64,000 nucleotides of DNA from Chitinophagaceae bacterium (GCA_024643655.1 JAHEMM010000001.1:62001-126000); one strand, 5' to 3'. Shown: positions 35,532-45,585, counted from the stretch's first letter. The notes: a model not told the origin generated them from the letters alone. A program made the numbers and translations.

Positions 35532-37079
35532 TTAACCAGACCAGCCCTCACGGTCTAGACTCCTGTATTGTATAGCTTCAGCGAGATGTTCCGGTTTGAT
35601 GTCTTCTGAAAGTGAAAGGTCAGCAATGGTTCTGGAAACTTTTAATATTCGATCATAAGCTCTTGCAGATAAATTCAATTTTTCCATTGCAGTTTTTAAA
35701 AGATTTGCACCAACTTGATTGATAACACAAATTTCTTTGAGCATTTTACTACTGATCTGTGCATTACAATAAATACCTGGATTGTTTTTATATCGCTCTG
35801 CTTGTATTTCTCTTGCAGCAATCACTCTTTCACGAATGGTGGCAGAATTTTCCTGCGATTTAATAGATGACAATTCACTAAATGCAACCGGAGTTACTTC
35901 TACATGCAGGTCAATTCTGTCCAACAATGGTCCGGAAATTTTATTCAGATATTTTTGTACCGTGCCGGGAGGACAAGTACATTCTCTTTCAGGGTGATTA
36001 AAAAATCCGCATGGACAAGGATTCATGGAAGCCATCAACATAAAAGATGCTGGAAAGTCAACGGCAACTTTGGCTCTTGAAATGGTTACCTTTCTTTCCT
36101 CCATAGGTTGTCGCATTACTTCCAGTACTGCCCGTTTAAATTCCGGTAATTCGTCAAGGAACAAAACGCCATTATGTGCCAATGAAATTTCTCCCGGTTG
36201 AGGATTTCCACCACCACCAACCAGCGCTACATCACTGATTGTATGATGTGGAGAACGAAATGGACGTTTGGAAACCAATGTAGCATTTTCTGGAAGCTTG
36301 CCGGCAACAGAATGAATTTTGGTAGTTTCCAAGGCCTCCTGTAATGTTAAAGGTGGTAGGATCGTTGGTAATCTTTTAGCCAACATCGTTTTGCCTGCAC
36401 CCGGTGGGCCAATTAAAATGGCATTGTGACCACCAGCCGCTGCAATTTCTAAAGCTCTTTTTATATTTTCCTGCCCTTTTACATCTACAAAATCAATTTC
36501 AAAATCTGATTGAGAGTGAGCAAACTCCTCTCTGGTATTTACTACTATTGGTTCTAGTCCCTTTTCATTATTTTCAAAAAAGTCAATAACCTGTTTAATA
36601 TTATCAACGCCAAATACTTTTAAGTTGTTAACCATACCGGCTTCCTTTGCATTTGCAGTAGGTACGATAAGTCCACGGAAGCCTTCTTTTCTTGCCTGAA
36701 TAGCAATAGGTAGAGATCCTTTGATGGAACGAATTTCACCATCGAGGGCTAATTCACCCATAATTACATAATTGCTTATTGACGCTGCATTTTCCATCTG
36801 ATTAGAAGCGGCTAGTATTCCTAATGCAATGGGCAGATCAAACGGAGTTCCGCTTTTTTTAATATCTGCGGGGGCAAGGTTTACCACTACTTTGGTGCGT
36901 GGCATATTGAAGCCATTCGTTTTAAATGTGCTTTCAATTCTGTGTAAACTTTCTTTCACTGCATTATCTGGTAAGCCAACAATCATTGGGTCTTTACCGG
37001 TTGTTAACCAATTTACTTCAATCGTAATGGTGATTGCTTCTACTCCATAAACTGCACTGCCAAAAGTTTTTACAAGCAT
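35532..37079 (-). CDS. comM: YifB/ComM family Mg-chelatase-like AAA ATPase
   Basis: ComM-type helicase-like ATPase; in naturally competent bacteria ComM promotes branch migration in integration of imported DNA. The 515-aa protein has the N-terminal Lon-like fold (VYGVEAITITIEVNWLTTG, GLPDNAVKESLHRI, DIKKSGTPFDLPIALGIL), Walker A GPPGAGKTMLAKRLP, Walker B-like LFLDELPEF and the conserved zinc-like region MNPCPCGFFNHPERECTCPP, then the C-terminal helical domain (LNLSARAYDRILKVSRTIADL). Length is normal. Competence itself cannot be inferred from this gene alone, since many non-competent bacteria keep it. Confidence 0.94.
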   Translation of the reverse strand: MLVKTFGSAVYGVEAITITIEVNWLTTGKDPMIVGLPDNAVKESLHRIESTFKTNGFNMPRTKVVVNLAPADIKKSGTPFDLPIALGILAASNQMENAASISNYVIMGELALDGEIRSIKGSLPIAIQARKEGFRGLIVPTANAKEAGMVNNLKVFGVDNIKQVIDFFENNEKGLEPIVVNTREEFAHSQSDFEIDFVDVKGQENIKRALEIAAAGGHNAILIGPPGAGKTMLAKRLPTILPPLTLQEALETTKIHSVAGKLPENATLVSKRPFRSPHHTISDVALVGGGGNPQPGEISLAHNGVLFLDELPEFKRAVLEVMRQPMEERKVTISRAKVAVDFPASFMLMASMNPCPCGFFNHPERECTCPPGTVQKYLNKISGPLLDRIDLHVEVTPVAFSELSSIKSQENSATIRERVIAAREIQAERYKNNPGIYCNAQISSKMLKEICVINQVGANLLKTAMEKLNLSARAYDRILKVSRTIADLSLSEDIKPEHLAEAIQYRSLDREGWSG

Positions 37080-37180
37080 GGGTGTAAATTAATAATAATA
37101 TATAATGATGGGCAAAATGAATAGGTTTCAAGCGGTCTTTTTAAAAAAAATAGAAAACAGCTGAAGAGTGAAAAAACATT

Positions 37181-40087
37181 TTACCGGTCGTTATTAATAT
37201 TGATAAGATGATCGAATAAATTTACGTCTGAAGTGATTTTTAATTTTTTTCTTAACCGGTAACGTCCAATTTCTACTCCCCTTACAGATATATTCATTAA
37301 CTGTGCTATTTCTTTGGTTGATAAATTCATTCGTAAATAAGCGCAAAGTTTTAATTCGTTCGGGGTAATGTCAGGGTGTATCTCTTTCAAAGAGGCGAGA
37401 AAGTTACTATGAACTTTATCAAAATGTTTGGAAAAGTTATCCCATTCCAAATCGAGGCTTTCATCATCGTTTAAAGAGCGGATGATCTTTTTTACTTCTT
37501 CTTTTGCCTCTTTATTTTCCACTGTTTTTATTACATGAGACAGATCGCTTTTTATTTTTGTTAGTAGTTCTCCTTTTTTAACTAAATGCATAGCAGAGGA
37601 AGCCAGTTCGGTGTTTTTGAAATTTATTTCTGACTCTAGCTTTTCGTTTTTTAAATTCATTAATTCGCTTTCGGCTTTATCTTTTTCTAGTTCATGTATA
37701 TATTGTATTTTTTTTTGTTCTTCCTCATATTTTACTTCTTGTTGTTTGAATTTTTTCTTTTGTCTTCGATAAATAAAAAGTATAGTGCAAATAGCTAATA
37801 TCAGATATAACAATCTGGCTATAATTGTTTGATACCAGGGTGGTTGAATATCGATGCTATAACTAGCAACAGCAGATTCATTGCCTAAATTATTCCGCAC
37901 TTTTACTTTGAAAGTATAGCTGCCCGGCTTAAGATTGGTATATTCTTTTTCAGTTTTTTTTGTCCACTCTGACCAATTGCTTTCGAACCCTTCTAATTGA
38001 TAGCTGTATTCTAAATTAGGCTGTTGGCCAAATAGTGGTGATGAAAATTCAAAGCGAATAGTTTTCCAGCGATAACTTATTGAGGGAACCTGTTCAGATA
38101 ATTGTATTTGCTTTTCATTAATATTAGAAAAATATCCTGCAAATAGAAGACTGTCTTTTTTGCTGGATATATGAACCGCCCTTATTTGTATATTTAATTC
38201 TGATTTTAAATCTTTGTATTTATTATAATTAATATTGAAGAATCCTTTTTCACTTCCGATAAAAATATTTTCATTGTTGTAAGGATAAATAAACTCAAAT
38301 CCACTCAGTACTTTATCATTAAGTTCAGGAATGTTAATAATTGTCGGATCTTTTTTTGAAAAGTCTACTACACCCAGACTTTTTTCATGTATGAACCAAA
38401 TATTGCCAGATTTGTCTTCTTTCAGGTAGCGAAGACTTCGCTCGCCAAATATTTTTTTATAGTAATTCGAAACTTCAAATTTATTTGAAGAAGAATTAAA
38501 TATATAAATTCCTTTTTCTGTAGTTACCAGTACTTCGTTTTTAATATTATAAATATGATTGTTAAGTGTCGATGGTAATCCGTTTTTAGCAGTATAGCTA
38601 TTGATCTTAAAAGTAGTATTGGGTAATCTGGATATTTTGAAAACGCCGTGGAAAGGGTGAGATACCCAGAAGCTGCCGTCTTTATCAATCGTAAGGAATC
38701 TGGAAGATTCTTCAAAGTCGGGGATCTGCACACCAGAAGAAAAAGTGCCATTATTAAAATTTATAAATGATAGCCCTTTATAATTACCAGCGATTAATTG
38801 GGAAGATGGAAAAATATTTGAAACGGGAATTATTGTCCAGAATCCAGTTTCTTTTTTAATAGGATTGGCAATATTGTTTTTAATATTAAAGACACCTTCA
38901 TGATGACCTAATAATAATTCATTATTAATTACAGAAAGAGACCAGTTTTGGCCATTGGTGTTTTCTACTAAAGAAAATTGACCTTTTGTAAAACTTAAAT
39001 CAGCGTTATTTTGTAAGGGTACGCTGAATAGTCCATTGGAAGTGCCTGTAAATAAATAATTGTTATAAATAACAGCAGTATAGCCCGAACTATTTTGAAA
39101 ATCGGGTGATATGTTTTTTATGGCGCTATTATAATTAATAAAATCAATTCCATTATCTAAACCAAGCCAGAGGTTTCCTTTTTCATCCGGGAATATACTA
39201 AGCACATTATAATTTTGTAATCCTTCATTTTTTGAAAAGCTTTGAATTATATTTCCTCTGATATCAATGATATAAACACCATTATTATTAGTAGCCAATG
39301 CAACCTGGTCATTTCTTAAAAGACAAGCTTTATAAATTCTGTCTTTTGAGAATAAGTTATTGTTTGCCATTTTCATTTGGGAAACTTTATTATTCTCTAA
39401 TATGTAAATACCTGACTTTAATGTAGTGATAAGAATTGAATCATTATGTATCGGTAGTATTGCAGTGATTGGGTCATTTACAACTAAGTCATTAAGCGTC
39501 CCGGCTGGTTTCCAAAAACTATCTTTAAATTCTAATAAACCTGATTTTAAATCATGCGCAAATAGTTTGCCATTTACAGCACTGATAATACTCCAGTTTG
39601 TTGGAGCTATATAACTCGTAATTGAATTATTAGTTAACTTATAAATTTTCTTATTGGTTTGAAAAAAAGTGCTTTTGTTATATGATACAATATTCCATAC
39701 ATCACCAAACAATCTGTCATTGTCTGGAAGTAAGCTAGTTAGTGAGGTATAGATAAGCTTGCCATTTTTATTAGGTGAGAAATAACCGAATTCATCCTGA
39801 CCTCCAACATAAATATTGTTTTCATTACTGATTTCTAATGATCTTACAATTGTTTTATTCGGCAATGGAAACAAATTCCAATAATTGCCATCAAAAGTTA
39901 ATAGTCCTTCATTATTAGCAAAATAAACAATTCCGCTTTTATCTTGTTTTATATCCCAGTTCTGTAATCCTCCTTTATATGCTTGCTTTGTATAATTAAT
40001 TATATCCGGTAAGCCAATAGTATTTTGACTGAATAATAAAGAAGGGAAAAAAAGCAAAAGAATTAGAATTCTCATAAATCGCATCAT
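37181..40087 (-). CDS. Transmembrane sensor-regulator: beta-propeller, Y_Y_Y domain, LuxR-type HTH
   Basis: One-component regulator spanning the inner membrane. The 968-aa protein has a signal peptide or first helix (MRILILLLFFPSLLFSQ), two-component-regulator-propeller repeats (about 25-640, for example LPDEKGNLWLGLDNGIDFINY-like), a Y_Y_Y domain (about 670-735: YSYQLEGFESNWSEWT, LKPGSYTFKVKVRN), a transmembrane helix (about 745-765), a coiled coil, and a C-terminal LuxR-type HTH (ITPNELKLCAYLRMNLSTKEIAQLMNISVRGVEIGRYRL). There is no histidine kinase domain, unlike hybrid two-component systems with this sensor. Related sensors detect oligosaccharides. It is divergent from the carbohydrate-binding-like T9SS protein at 40259, a likely target. 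It may also control more distant sugar genes. Confidence 0.88.
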   Translation of the reverse strand: MMRFMRILILLLFFPSLLFSQNTIGLPDIINYTKQAYKGGLQNWDIKQDKSGIVYFANNEGLLTFDGNYWNLFPLPNKTIVRSLEISNENNIYVGGQDEFGYFSPNKNGKLIYTSLTSLLPDNDRLFGDVWNIVSYNKSTFFQTNKKIYKLTNNSITSYIAPTNWSIISAVNGKLFAHDLKSGLLEFKDSFWKPAGTLNDLVVNDPITAILPIHNDSILITTLKSGIYILENNKVSQMKMANNNLFSKDRIYKACLLRNDQVALATNNNGVYIIDIRGNIIQSFSKNEGLQNYNVLSIFPDEKGNLWLGLDNGIDFINYNSAIKNISPDFQNSSGYTAVIYNNYLFTGTSNGLFSVPLQNNADLSFTKGQFSLVENTNGQNWSLSVINNELLLGHHEGVFNIKNNIANPIKKETGFWTIIPVSNIFPSSQLIAGNYKGLSFINFNNGTFSSGVQIPDFEESSRFLTIDKDGSFWVSHPFHGVFKISRLPNTTFKINSYTAKNGLPSTLNNHIYNIKNEVLVTTEKGIYIFNSSSNKFEVSNYYKKIFGERSLRYLKEDKSGNIWFIHEKSLGVVDFSKKDPTIINIPELNDKVLSGFEFIYPYNNENIFIGSEKGFFNINYNKYKDLKSELNIQIRAVHISSKKDSLLFAGYFSNINEKQIQLSEQVPSISYRWKTIRFEFSSPLFGQQPNLEYSYQLEGFESNWSEWTKKTEKEYTNLKPGSYTFKVKVRNNLGNESAVASYSIDIQPPWYQTIIARLLYLILAICTILFIYRRQKKKFKQQEVKYEEEQKKIQYIHELEKDKAESELMNLKNEKLESEINFKNTELASSAMHLVKKGELLTKIKSDLSHVIKTVENKEAKEEVKKIIRSLNDDESLDLEWDNFSKHFDKVHSNFLASLKEIHPDITPNELKLCAYLRMNLSTKEIAQLMNISVRGVEIGRYRLRKKLKITSDVNLFDHLININNDR

Positions 40088-40258
40088 TATTAGTATGTGA
40101 ATATAATTAAAATAGCATGATGTATTAATGATGTAGTTTAAATTAATTGATAATCAATCACTTAGTTTTTTTGATGTAGTATTGTTGGGGTTCATTTTTT
40201 GGCTAACTGTAGTAATGAATGTTAACTTAGTTCTTCTTTAAATTGAAAACGATTGCAT

Positions 40259-42397
40259 ATGAAAAAGTTTTATCTATTTTTTATTAGCCTATGCTTGGCT
40301 CAATTATCTTTTGCGCAAACGCAGATGGATTTACCGGTAACATTCGATGATGTAACAGTGAATTATGGATTGGTAAGTTTTGGAGGTACAACATCCACGA
40401 TAGTAACAGATCCTACACTGGCGACGAATAAAGTAGGAAAAGTGATCAAGAGTAATACGGCGGAATTGTGGGCAGGTACCACGATAACCGTAGTAAATGG
40501 AGCTGGACTGGAAACAGGCTTTGCGACGAACATACCATTTACGGCATCCGCTACGAAGATGAATGTCCGGGTATGGAGTCCGCATGCAGGAATTCAGGTA
40601 CGCTTAAAAGTAGAGGACAAGAATGACAATACACATACCTGTGAGACGGAAGCGACGGTAACAACAGCAAGTGGCTGGCAGACGTTGGAATTTAATTTTG
40701 CGAACCAGGCACCAGGAACGGCAGCGTTGAATCTGGCGTTTACCTATAATAAAGCATCTATCTTCTTCAACTTTGGAGTAACAGGTGCTTCAGCTGGTGA
40801 GAGGACCTATTATTTTGATGATGTGAAGTTTGGTGCAATCGGTGGCGGTGGGGGTTTAACCCAGATGAGCTTACCGGTAACCTTCGATGATGCGACGGTA
40901 GCCTATGGTTTGATAGGTTTTGGCGGTGCGGAGCAATCTACGATAGTAACAGATCCTACACTGGCGACAAATAAAGTAGGTAAAGTGATTAAGACAGCAA
41001 CAGCAGAACTGTGGGCTGGAACAACGATAACAGTAGAAACAGCTGGCGTACAAACAGGCTTTGCGACGAACATACCATTTACGGCATCCGCTACGAAGAT
41101 GAATGTCCGGGTATGGAGTCCGCATGCAGGAATTCAGGTACGCTTAAAAGTAGAGGACAAGAATGACAATACACATACCTGTGAGACGGAAGCGACGGTA
41201 ACAACAGCAAGTGGCTGGCAGACGTTGGAATTTAATTTTGCGAACCAGGCACCAGGAACGGCAGCGTTGAATCTGGCGTTTACCTATAATAAAGCATCTA
41301 TCTTCTTCAACTTTGGAGTAACAGGTGCTTCAGCTGGTGAGAGGACCTATTATTTTGATGATGTGAAGTTTGGTGCAATTCCGGTAACTCCTCCACCTGT
41401 TGTTACTTCACCACTAACGTATTGTCAGTTTACAACAGCTACTAGTCTCACTGCAACAACATTACCTGGTCATACTTTAAGATGGTATACGACAGTAACT
41501 GGAGGAACAGGAAGTGCTACTGCTCCAATACCCTCAACTGCAACACCAGGAACAACAAATTATTATGTTAGTCAAATGAGTGCAGCAATGATTGAGAGTG
41601 TTAGAGTGTTAATTGCAGTAGTAGTGAATCCAAATTCTGCTGCACCAACTGTAACTACTCCAATCAATTATTGTTTAAATGCAACTGCGCAAGTATTAAC
41701 AGCACAAGGTGTAAGTGGAAATACAATGAAATGGTATACAGTAGCTACAGGTGGAACAGCAAGCCTAGTTGCACCTGTTCCGGCAACCAACGTAGTAGGA
41801 GATAAAACGTATTACGTTAGCCAAACAAATTCATTTGGTTGTGAAAGTCAAAGGTCTGCAATCGTTGTATCTACAAAAGCAGCTCCGGCAACTCCATTTA
41901 TTGTAGCTGTGCCTAACAATACTTTACATCCGGGACAAACAGTTTCGATAACTACTACTGCAGGTGCCGGCAATTCGTTTGCCTGGTATCGTGACGGAGT
42001 ATTATTAAATGGTCAAACTTCAAATGCTGTTCAAGTTGATGTTGATGGATTAGGAACTTATTCATTAAAGCTTACGAATATTAATGGATGTAGCAGTACA
42101 TCAAATAATGTAGTTGTATCGGGTGTAAATAGAAAGAAATTATTTATTTACCCGAACCCATCAACTGGTCAATTCCAGGTAAGATACTTTAGTGATGTAA
42201 ATAATCTTACACCAAGAAGACTTGTTATTTATAACGCTGGTGGAAAATTAGTTTACAGTTCTCAGCATGTAATGACTGGAGCTTATACTCCAATTAATGT
42301 TGATTTGCGAAATGCGAACAATGGAATTTACTTTGTACACTTAATGGAAAATAATGGAACTGTTATTAAAACAGAAAGAATAATAATTGCACACTAA
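40259..42397 (+). CDS. T9SS-exported protein with two tandem carbohydrate-binding-like modules
   Basis: Secreted multi-domain protein; with ATG at 40259 it has 712 residues and a signal peptide ending SFAQ. Residues ~22-195 and ~202-375 are two near-identical modules starting LPVTFDD and ending TYYFDDVKFG; each has a jelly-roll-like strand pattern and contains MNVRVWSPHAGIQVRLKVED. Such modules are known from Bacteroidota beta-glucan and agar enzymes, where they are presumed to bind polysaccharide. Three Ig-like domains follow (with WYT cores), then a type A sorting domain (FIYPNPSTGQFQVRYF to IYFVHLMENNGTVIKTE). It has no catalytic domain. The divergent sensor-regulator suggests sugar control. 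A terminator follows. Confidence 0.86.
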   Translation: MKKFYLFFISLCLAQLSFAQTQMDLPVTFDDVTVNYGLVSFGGTTSTIVTDPTLATNKVGKVIKSNTAELWAGTTITVVNGAGLETGFATNIPFTASATKMNVRVWSPHAGIQVRLKVEDKNDNTHTCETEATVTTASGWQTLEFNFANQAPGTAALNLAFTYNKASIFFNFGVTGASAGERTYYFDDVKFGAIGGGGGLTQMSLPVTFDDATVAYGLIGFGGAEQSTIVTDPTLATNKVGKVIKTATAELWAGTTITVETAGVQTGFATNIPFTASATKMNVRVWSPHAGIQVRLKVEDKNDNTHTCETEATVTTASGWQTLEFNFANQAPGTAALNLAFTYNKASIFFNFGVTGASAGERTYYFDDVKFGAIPVTPPPVVTSPLTYCQFTTATSLTATTLPGHTLRWYTTVTGGTGSATAPIPSTATPGTTNYYVSQMSAAMIESVRVLIAVVVNPNSAAPTVTTPINYCLNATAQVLTAQGVSGNTMKWYTVATGGTASLVAPVPATNVVGDKTYYVSQTNSFGCESQRSAIVVSTKAAPATPFIVAVPNNTLHPGQTVSITTTAGAGNSFAWYRDGVLLNGQTSNAVQVDVDGLGTYSLKLTNINGCSSTSNNVVVSGVNRKKLFIYPNPSTGQFQVRYFSDVNNLTPRRLVIYNAGGKLVYSSQHVMTGAYTPINVDLRNANNGIYFVHLMENNGTVIKTERIIIAH
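40322..41379 (+). repeat. Tandem intragenic duplication, 540-base unit
   Basis: Two copies of a 540-base unit sit in the same frame. The 3' part (40512-40839 and 41052-41379, 328 bases) is identical in every base I compared, whereas the 5' part is diverged (for example, gacgaataaagtaggaaaa versus gacaaataaagtaggtaaa). The unit is GC-richer than its surroundings: one 60-base line inside it has 29 G/C, one line near the gene end has 18. Confidence 0.9.
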
Positions 42398-42419
42398 TTG
42401 AAAAGTGGTTTAAAAAGAG

Positions 42420-42450
42420 AAAGGGTTGCTAATTATCAGCAGCCCTTTTT
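42420..42450 (+). terminator. Intrinsic terminator after the carbohydrate-binding-like gene
   Basis: Arms AAAGGGTTGCT and AGCAGCCCTTT pair with one G-U, a seven-base loop, and end in T5. It lies 22 bases after the stop codon. Confidence 0.8.
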
Positions 42451-42542
42451 CTTTTATATGTGTGAGGAAGAAATAGTTGTGTTAAAATCTAACGGATTTT
42501 AATGTATTATCAATAATTCTGATAGTTAATAAAATTGGTATA

Positions 42543-44138
42543 CTATCTATTTTTTTCTACAATAGAATATTCAAAAAGTAAAGAAACGTTTGGATCTGTG
42601 ATAAGGCTCATTGGTTTATCTTTTATTGGGATATTAAATGATTCTGTTTTTTTACTCAGGTTTAATTTTTGTAAAACTGGTTTTGATTTGTCTGTATTAA
42701 TCATAATTTCTAAAGGGATATGAAATGATGGACCTTCCTGAAGCTGATCTATTGTAAGTTGTATTATTTTAGCATTGGAATCAAATTGCCAGCTTATCTT
42801 AAGTTTTGGATTTACAGTGGAATATAGCCACTGATTAAAAAATTGCTCTAAATCATTTCCAGATATAAATTCAAACACATTTTGTAGGTCTTTAGAATCT
42901 GCTGTTTTTCCTCCATACATTGAATAATATGTTTGAATGCTTTTAATAAAAACAGAATCGCCCAGTTGATGGCGTAGCATATGTAAAACCCAGCCTCCTT
43001 TCTGATAACTGTTGGCATTTAATAATGCCATATAATCTTTAGTATTATTAACTACTGGCAAGGGATTGCTTTTTCCAAAGTTGATAGCTTGTTGCCTATC
43101 CTCCTTTAACATTGCTATAGCTGTATCTTTTCCATATTTGTTTTCGAGATACATGATTGTCATATAAGTTGCAAACCCCTCACTCAACCATAGGTGTGCA
43201 AAGGATTTTTCAGTGGCATAGTTCCCAAACCATTGATGTGCAATTTCATGTGCCAAAAGAGATTCAGATCTTCTGTTTCCATTTACAGAGCTTTCTGAAT
43301 AAAAAATTGTATTGGCATTTTCCAATCCGCCAAATGTTGTTTTAGATTGTACATTGGCGAGTTTTTTATAAGCATACGGCCCGATATTTTTTATAAACCA
43401 GGGTAATATTTCTGCTGCTTGTGCATAATCATAAAATCCTTTCTCAATATTTTCCGGATAAACCCAACTATAAACAGGGATACAATTGTCAATTGTTCCG
43501 GAAAGACTCACTGCAAAATCAGCGACACCAATCACCATTACTTTGGTAGAGATAGGAACATCTTCTTTCCAATGTGTTCTTTTCTTATTATCAGAAAGAT
43601 TTGTTTCTTCTATTTGAATGCCATTTGAAACTACCTGATAATGTTGCGGAGCAGTTACAATAAATTCAACAGTTGCTTTATCTGCCGGATCATCGTTACA
43701 TGGGAGCCAATTATGACCACGATTGGGCCAGTTATCAGCAAAAAATGATCGTTTTCCAAACTTCGTTTTTGAAATAATAAGCCCATCAGATGGAATGCCC
43801 GAATAGTTTAAATTAAAAGTAATTGTATCATTTTCATGTAATGCTTGTTCTAAATTGATAGTATATTTATCGTTATTGTTAGTGCCTTTCAAAGCATGTA
43901 AACCTGCGCTGACTTTTGTACAAACCATTCCCTTTCCCTCTTTCTTTAAAGTCGTAAGATCGAATTCAATTTCTTTTGTTTCTTTCAAAATTTTTAAGGT
44001 AATACTAGCATTGCCTACTATTTTATCTGAACTATCATTTAATTCAATGGCAAACTTATAATGTAAAACATCTATATTGCTTTGAGCCTTTAATGACAAT
44101 GTTGAAAAAACGAATAATAAAGAAATGAAGAGTTTCAT
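42543..44138 (-). CDS. M1 family metallopeptidase, short form, exported
   Basis: Zinc aminopeptidase-like enzyme. The 531-aa protein has a signal peptide (MKLFISLLFVFSTLSLKAQ). The catalytic core has GGLENANT (270-277, the substrate-binding GxMEN-type motif) and HEIAH (297-301) with E320 in LWLSEGFATYM, completing the HExxH-x18-E zinc site. The C-terminal segment is short, so it lacks the full C-terminal helical domain of aminopeptidase N, as do several other secreted Bacteroidota M1 peptidases. It should remove N-terminal residues from peptides in the periplasm or at the surface. The mutS-like gene upstream is about 70 bases away. Confidence 0.9.
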   Translation of the reverse strand: MKLFISLLFVFSTLSLKAQSNIDVLHYKFAIELNDSSDKIVGNASITLKILKETKEIEFDLTTLKKEGKGMVCTKVSAGLHALKGTNNNDKYTINLEQALHENDTITFNLNYSGIPSDGLIISKTKFGKRSFFADNWPNRGHNWLPCNDDPADKATVEFIVTAPQHYQVVSNGIQIEETNLSDNKKRTHWKEDVPISTKVMVIGVADFAVSLSGTIDNCIPVYSWVYPENIEKGFYDYAQAAEILPWFIKNIGPYAYKKLANVQSKTTFGGLENANTIFYSESSVNGNRRSESLLAHEIAHQWFGNYATEKSFAHLWLSEGFATYMTIMYLENKYGKDTAIAMLKEDRQQAINFGKSNPLPVVNNTKDYMALLNANSYQKGGWVLHMLRHQLGDSVFIKSIQTYYSMYGGKTADSKDLQNVFEFISGNDLEQFFNQWLYSTVNPKLKISWQFDSNAKIIQLTIDQLQEGPSFHIPLEIMINTDKSKPVLQKLNLSKKTESFNIPIKDKPMSLITDPNVSLLFEYSIVEKNR

Positions 44139-44207
44139 ATAAAATATTTTGTAAAAGATAATTATTTCAGCAATAAGAACAATATTAGGGTTTAAACGTA
44201 ACAGGCG

Positions 44208-45524
44208 TTATAATTTCTCCAACATATCCACCACATTCTCCCTTTTAAGAATCACATAACCAATACGATCTTCACTTATTCCTTCTTTCAATTGATAACT
44301 AAAACTTAGCTGTTCATCGGTAACATCTGTTTCAAAATATCTAAACGAGATGTTGGGGTATTCTTTTAGTTCTTCACCTATTTCATACAAATGCGTAGAA
44401 AGAATAAACAAAGAATTTTTTATTTTCATTAATCCTTTGATTACTGTCAATGAACACTTCATAGCATCTTGCACATTGGTGCCTTTAAATAGTTCATCAA
44501 TCAATACAAGCCATTTTTTGCCATTATTAATTTTATCAATAGTGTTCTTTATTCGTTGTACTTCATTAAAAAAAAAGCTTTCGCCTTTTGCAATATTGTC
44601 AACTACATTAATATTACTCAGTAATCCATTGAATAATGTAAGGTTCATTTTTTTTGCAGGTACTCCCATTCCGATATGTGCCAGAAATACGGCAGAGCCT
44701 ACAGCTTTTATTAATGTGCTCTTACCAGCCATATTAGCTCCGGTAAGAAATAGAAAATTATGTTCGGGATTCATTTGCAAATCATATGCTACCGGCTCTG
44801 ATAATAGTAAATGATAAAGCCCTTTTGCATCAACTAGCGGAGTGTCCTGTGTCGCAAATTCTGGAAACGATAAGCTATGCGTTTTTACCGCTACTGCCAT
44901 TGAATACCACGCATCAAGACGGCTGAAAATATCAATCATCTCTAATGTGTTTGTTTTATAACGGCCTCGAAGGTGAAAGCCGAAATATAAATTCTGCCGT
45001 ACTGAGAATTTATCACCATGCTCGGTATTAGATAGCTTTTCTAATGGTTGATGACTTAATAGGCCATTGATACGATCGACATATAATTGTATGTTAGGGG
45101 GAAGATTAAGATTATTCAGCAGCTCTGCAATTTTCCTGATGCCACGATAGAAATCCGCAAAGTGAGTCATCGAATATTTTACCATAGCATAGTCTTCACT
45201 ATGTAGCCATTTATAAAACATGTTATTGAATGAGGCAGGAGCTTCGCTGATCGGATCTAAAGGGTAATCTAAAAATTTATCCATTACCAGCATGGTGCCA
45301 TTGCTGATATCAGTTGGCCAATCTTTTACATGCTCCATAAATGTGCGGATCACTTTCTGAGTACCCAATATTTTATCAAGACTGTCATGTGGTTCGCTAA
45401 AGAATTTTCGAAGCCATTCTCTTCCACCAACAGTTCTTGTGTAGTCTAATTTATGAAAAATAGAAAACTCTTCTTCATGATGAAAAATAGAAATATCGCT
45501 GAATGATGTTTGGTCTATTTGCAT
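44208..45524 (-). CDS. MutS-like ATPase (core and ATPase domains only)
   Basis: MutS-family ATPase of 438 aa lacking the mismatch-recognition domain. The N-terminal ~240 residues match the MutS core/lever region (FHKLDYTRTVGGREWLRKFF). The ATPase has Walker A TGANMAGKST (261-270, K268), NVVDNIAKGESFFFNEVQRI, Walker B WLVLIDELFKGTN and ILSTHLYEI. This short type is common in Bacteroidota and differs from the MutS and MutS2 proteins; it has no SMR nuclease domain. Its role in DNA repair is unproven. The start lies just after a short-heptamer repeat tract, and dihydroorotase ends 66 bases upstream. Confidence 0.85.
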   Translation of the reverse strand: MQIDQTSFSDISIFHHEEEFSIFHKLDYTRTVGGREWLRKFFSEPHDSLDKILGTQKVIRTFMEHVKDWPTDISNGTMLVMDKFLDYPLDPISEAPASFNNMFYKWLHSEDYAMVKYSMTHFADFYRGIRKIAELLNNLNLPPNIQLYVDRINGLLSHQPLEKLSNTEHGDKFSVRQNLYFGFHLRGRYKTNTLEMIDIFSRLDAWYSMAVAVKTHSLSFPEFATQDTPLVDAKGLYHLLLSEPVAYDLQMNPEHNFLFLTGANMAGKSTLIKAVGSAVFLAHIGMGVPAKKMNLTLFNGLLSNINVVDNIAKGESFFFNEVQRIKNTIDKINNGKKWLVLIDELFKGTNVQDAMKCSLTVIKGLMKIKNSLFILSTHLYEIGEELKEYPNISFRYFETDVTDEQLSFSYQLKEGISEDRIGYVILKRENVVDMLEKL

Positions 45525-45585
45525 ACGGTGAATAGCGAATGGTCAATAGAGAACGGATTTTTTTGATTCAATATTGACTATTACT
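45525..45585. repeat. Short heptamer-like intergenic repeats
   Basis: The gap between dihydroorotase and the MutS-like gene holds variants of a seven-base word in the style TTGACTA/TTCACTA: CCATTCG, CTATTCA, CTATTGA and related words are contiguous. GTCAATA (45542-45548) and TATTGAC (45572-45578) also form an inverted repeat. I have the impression such heptads are common between genes in this group. Confidence 0.45.

Noticed and set aside
40331-41125. Two similar antisense reading frames of 84 codons inside the tandem repeat
   Set aside because: They are similar to each other only because the coding repeat is duplicated; neither has a plausible signal or conserved motif.
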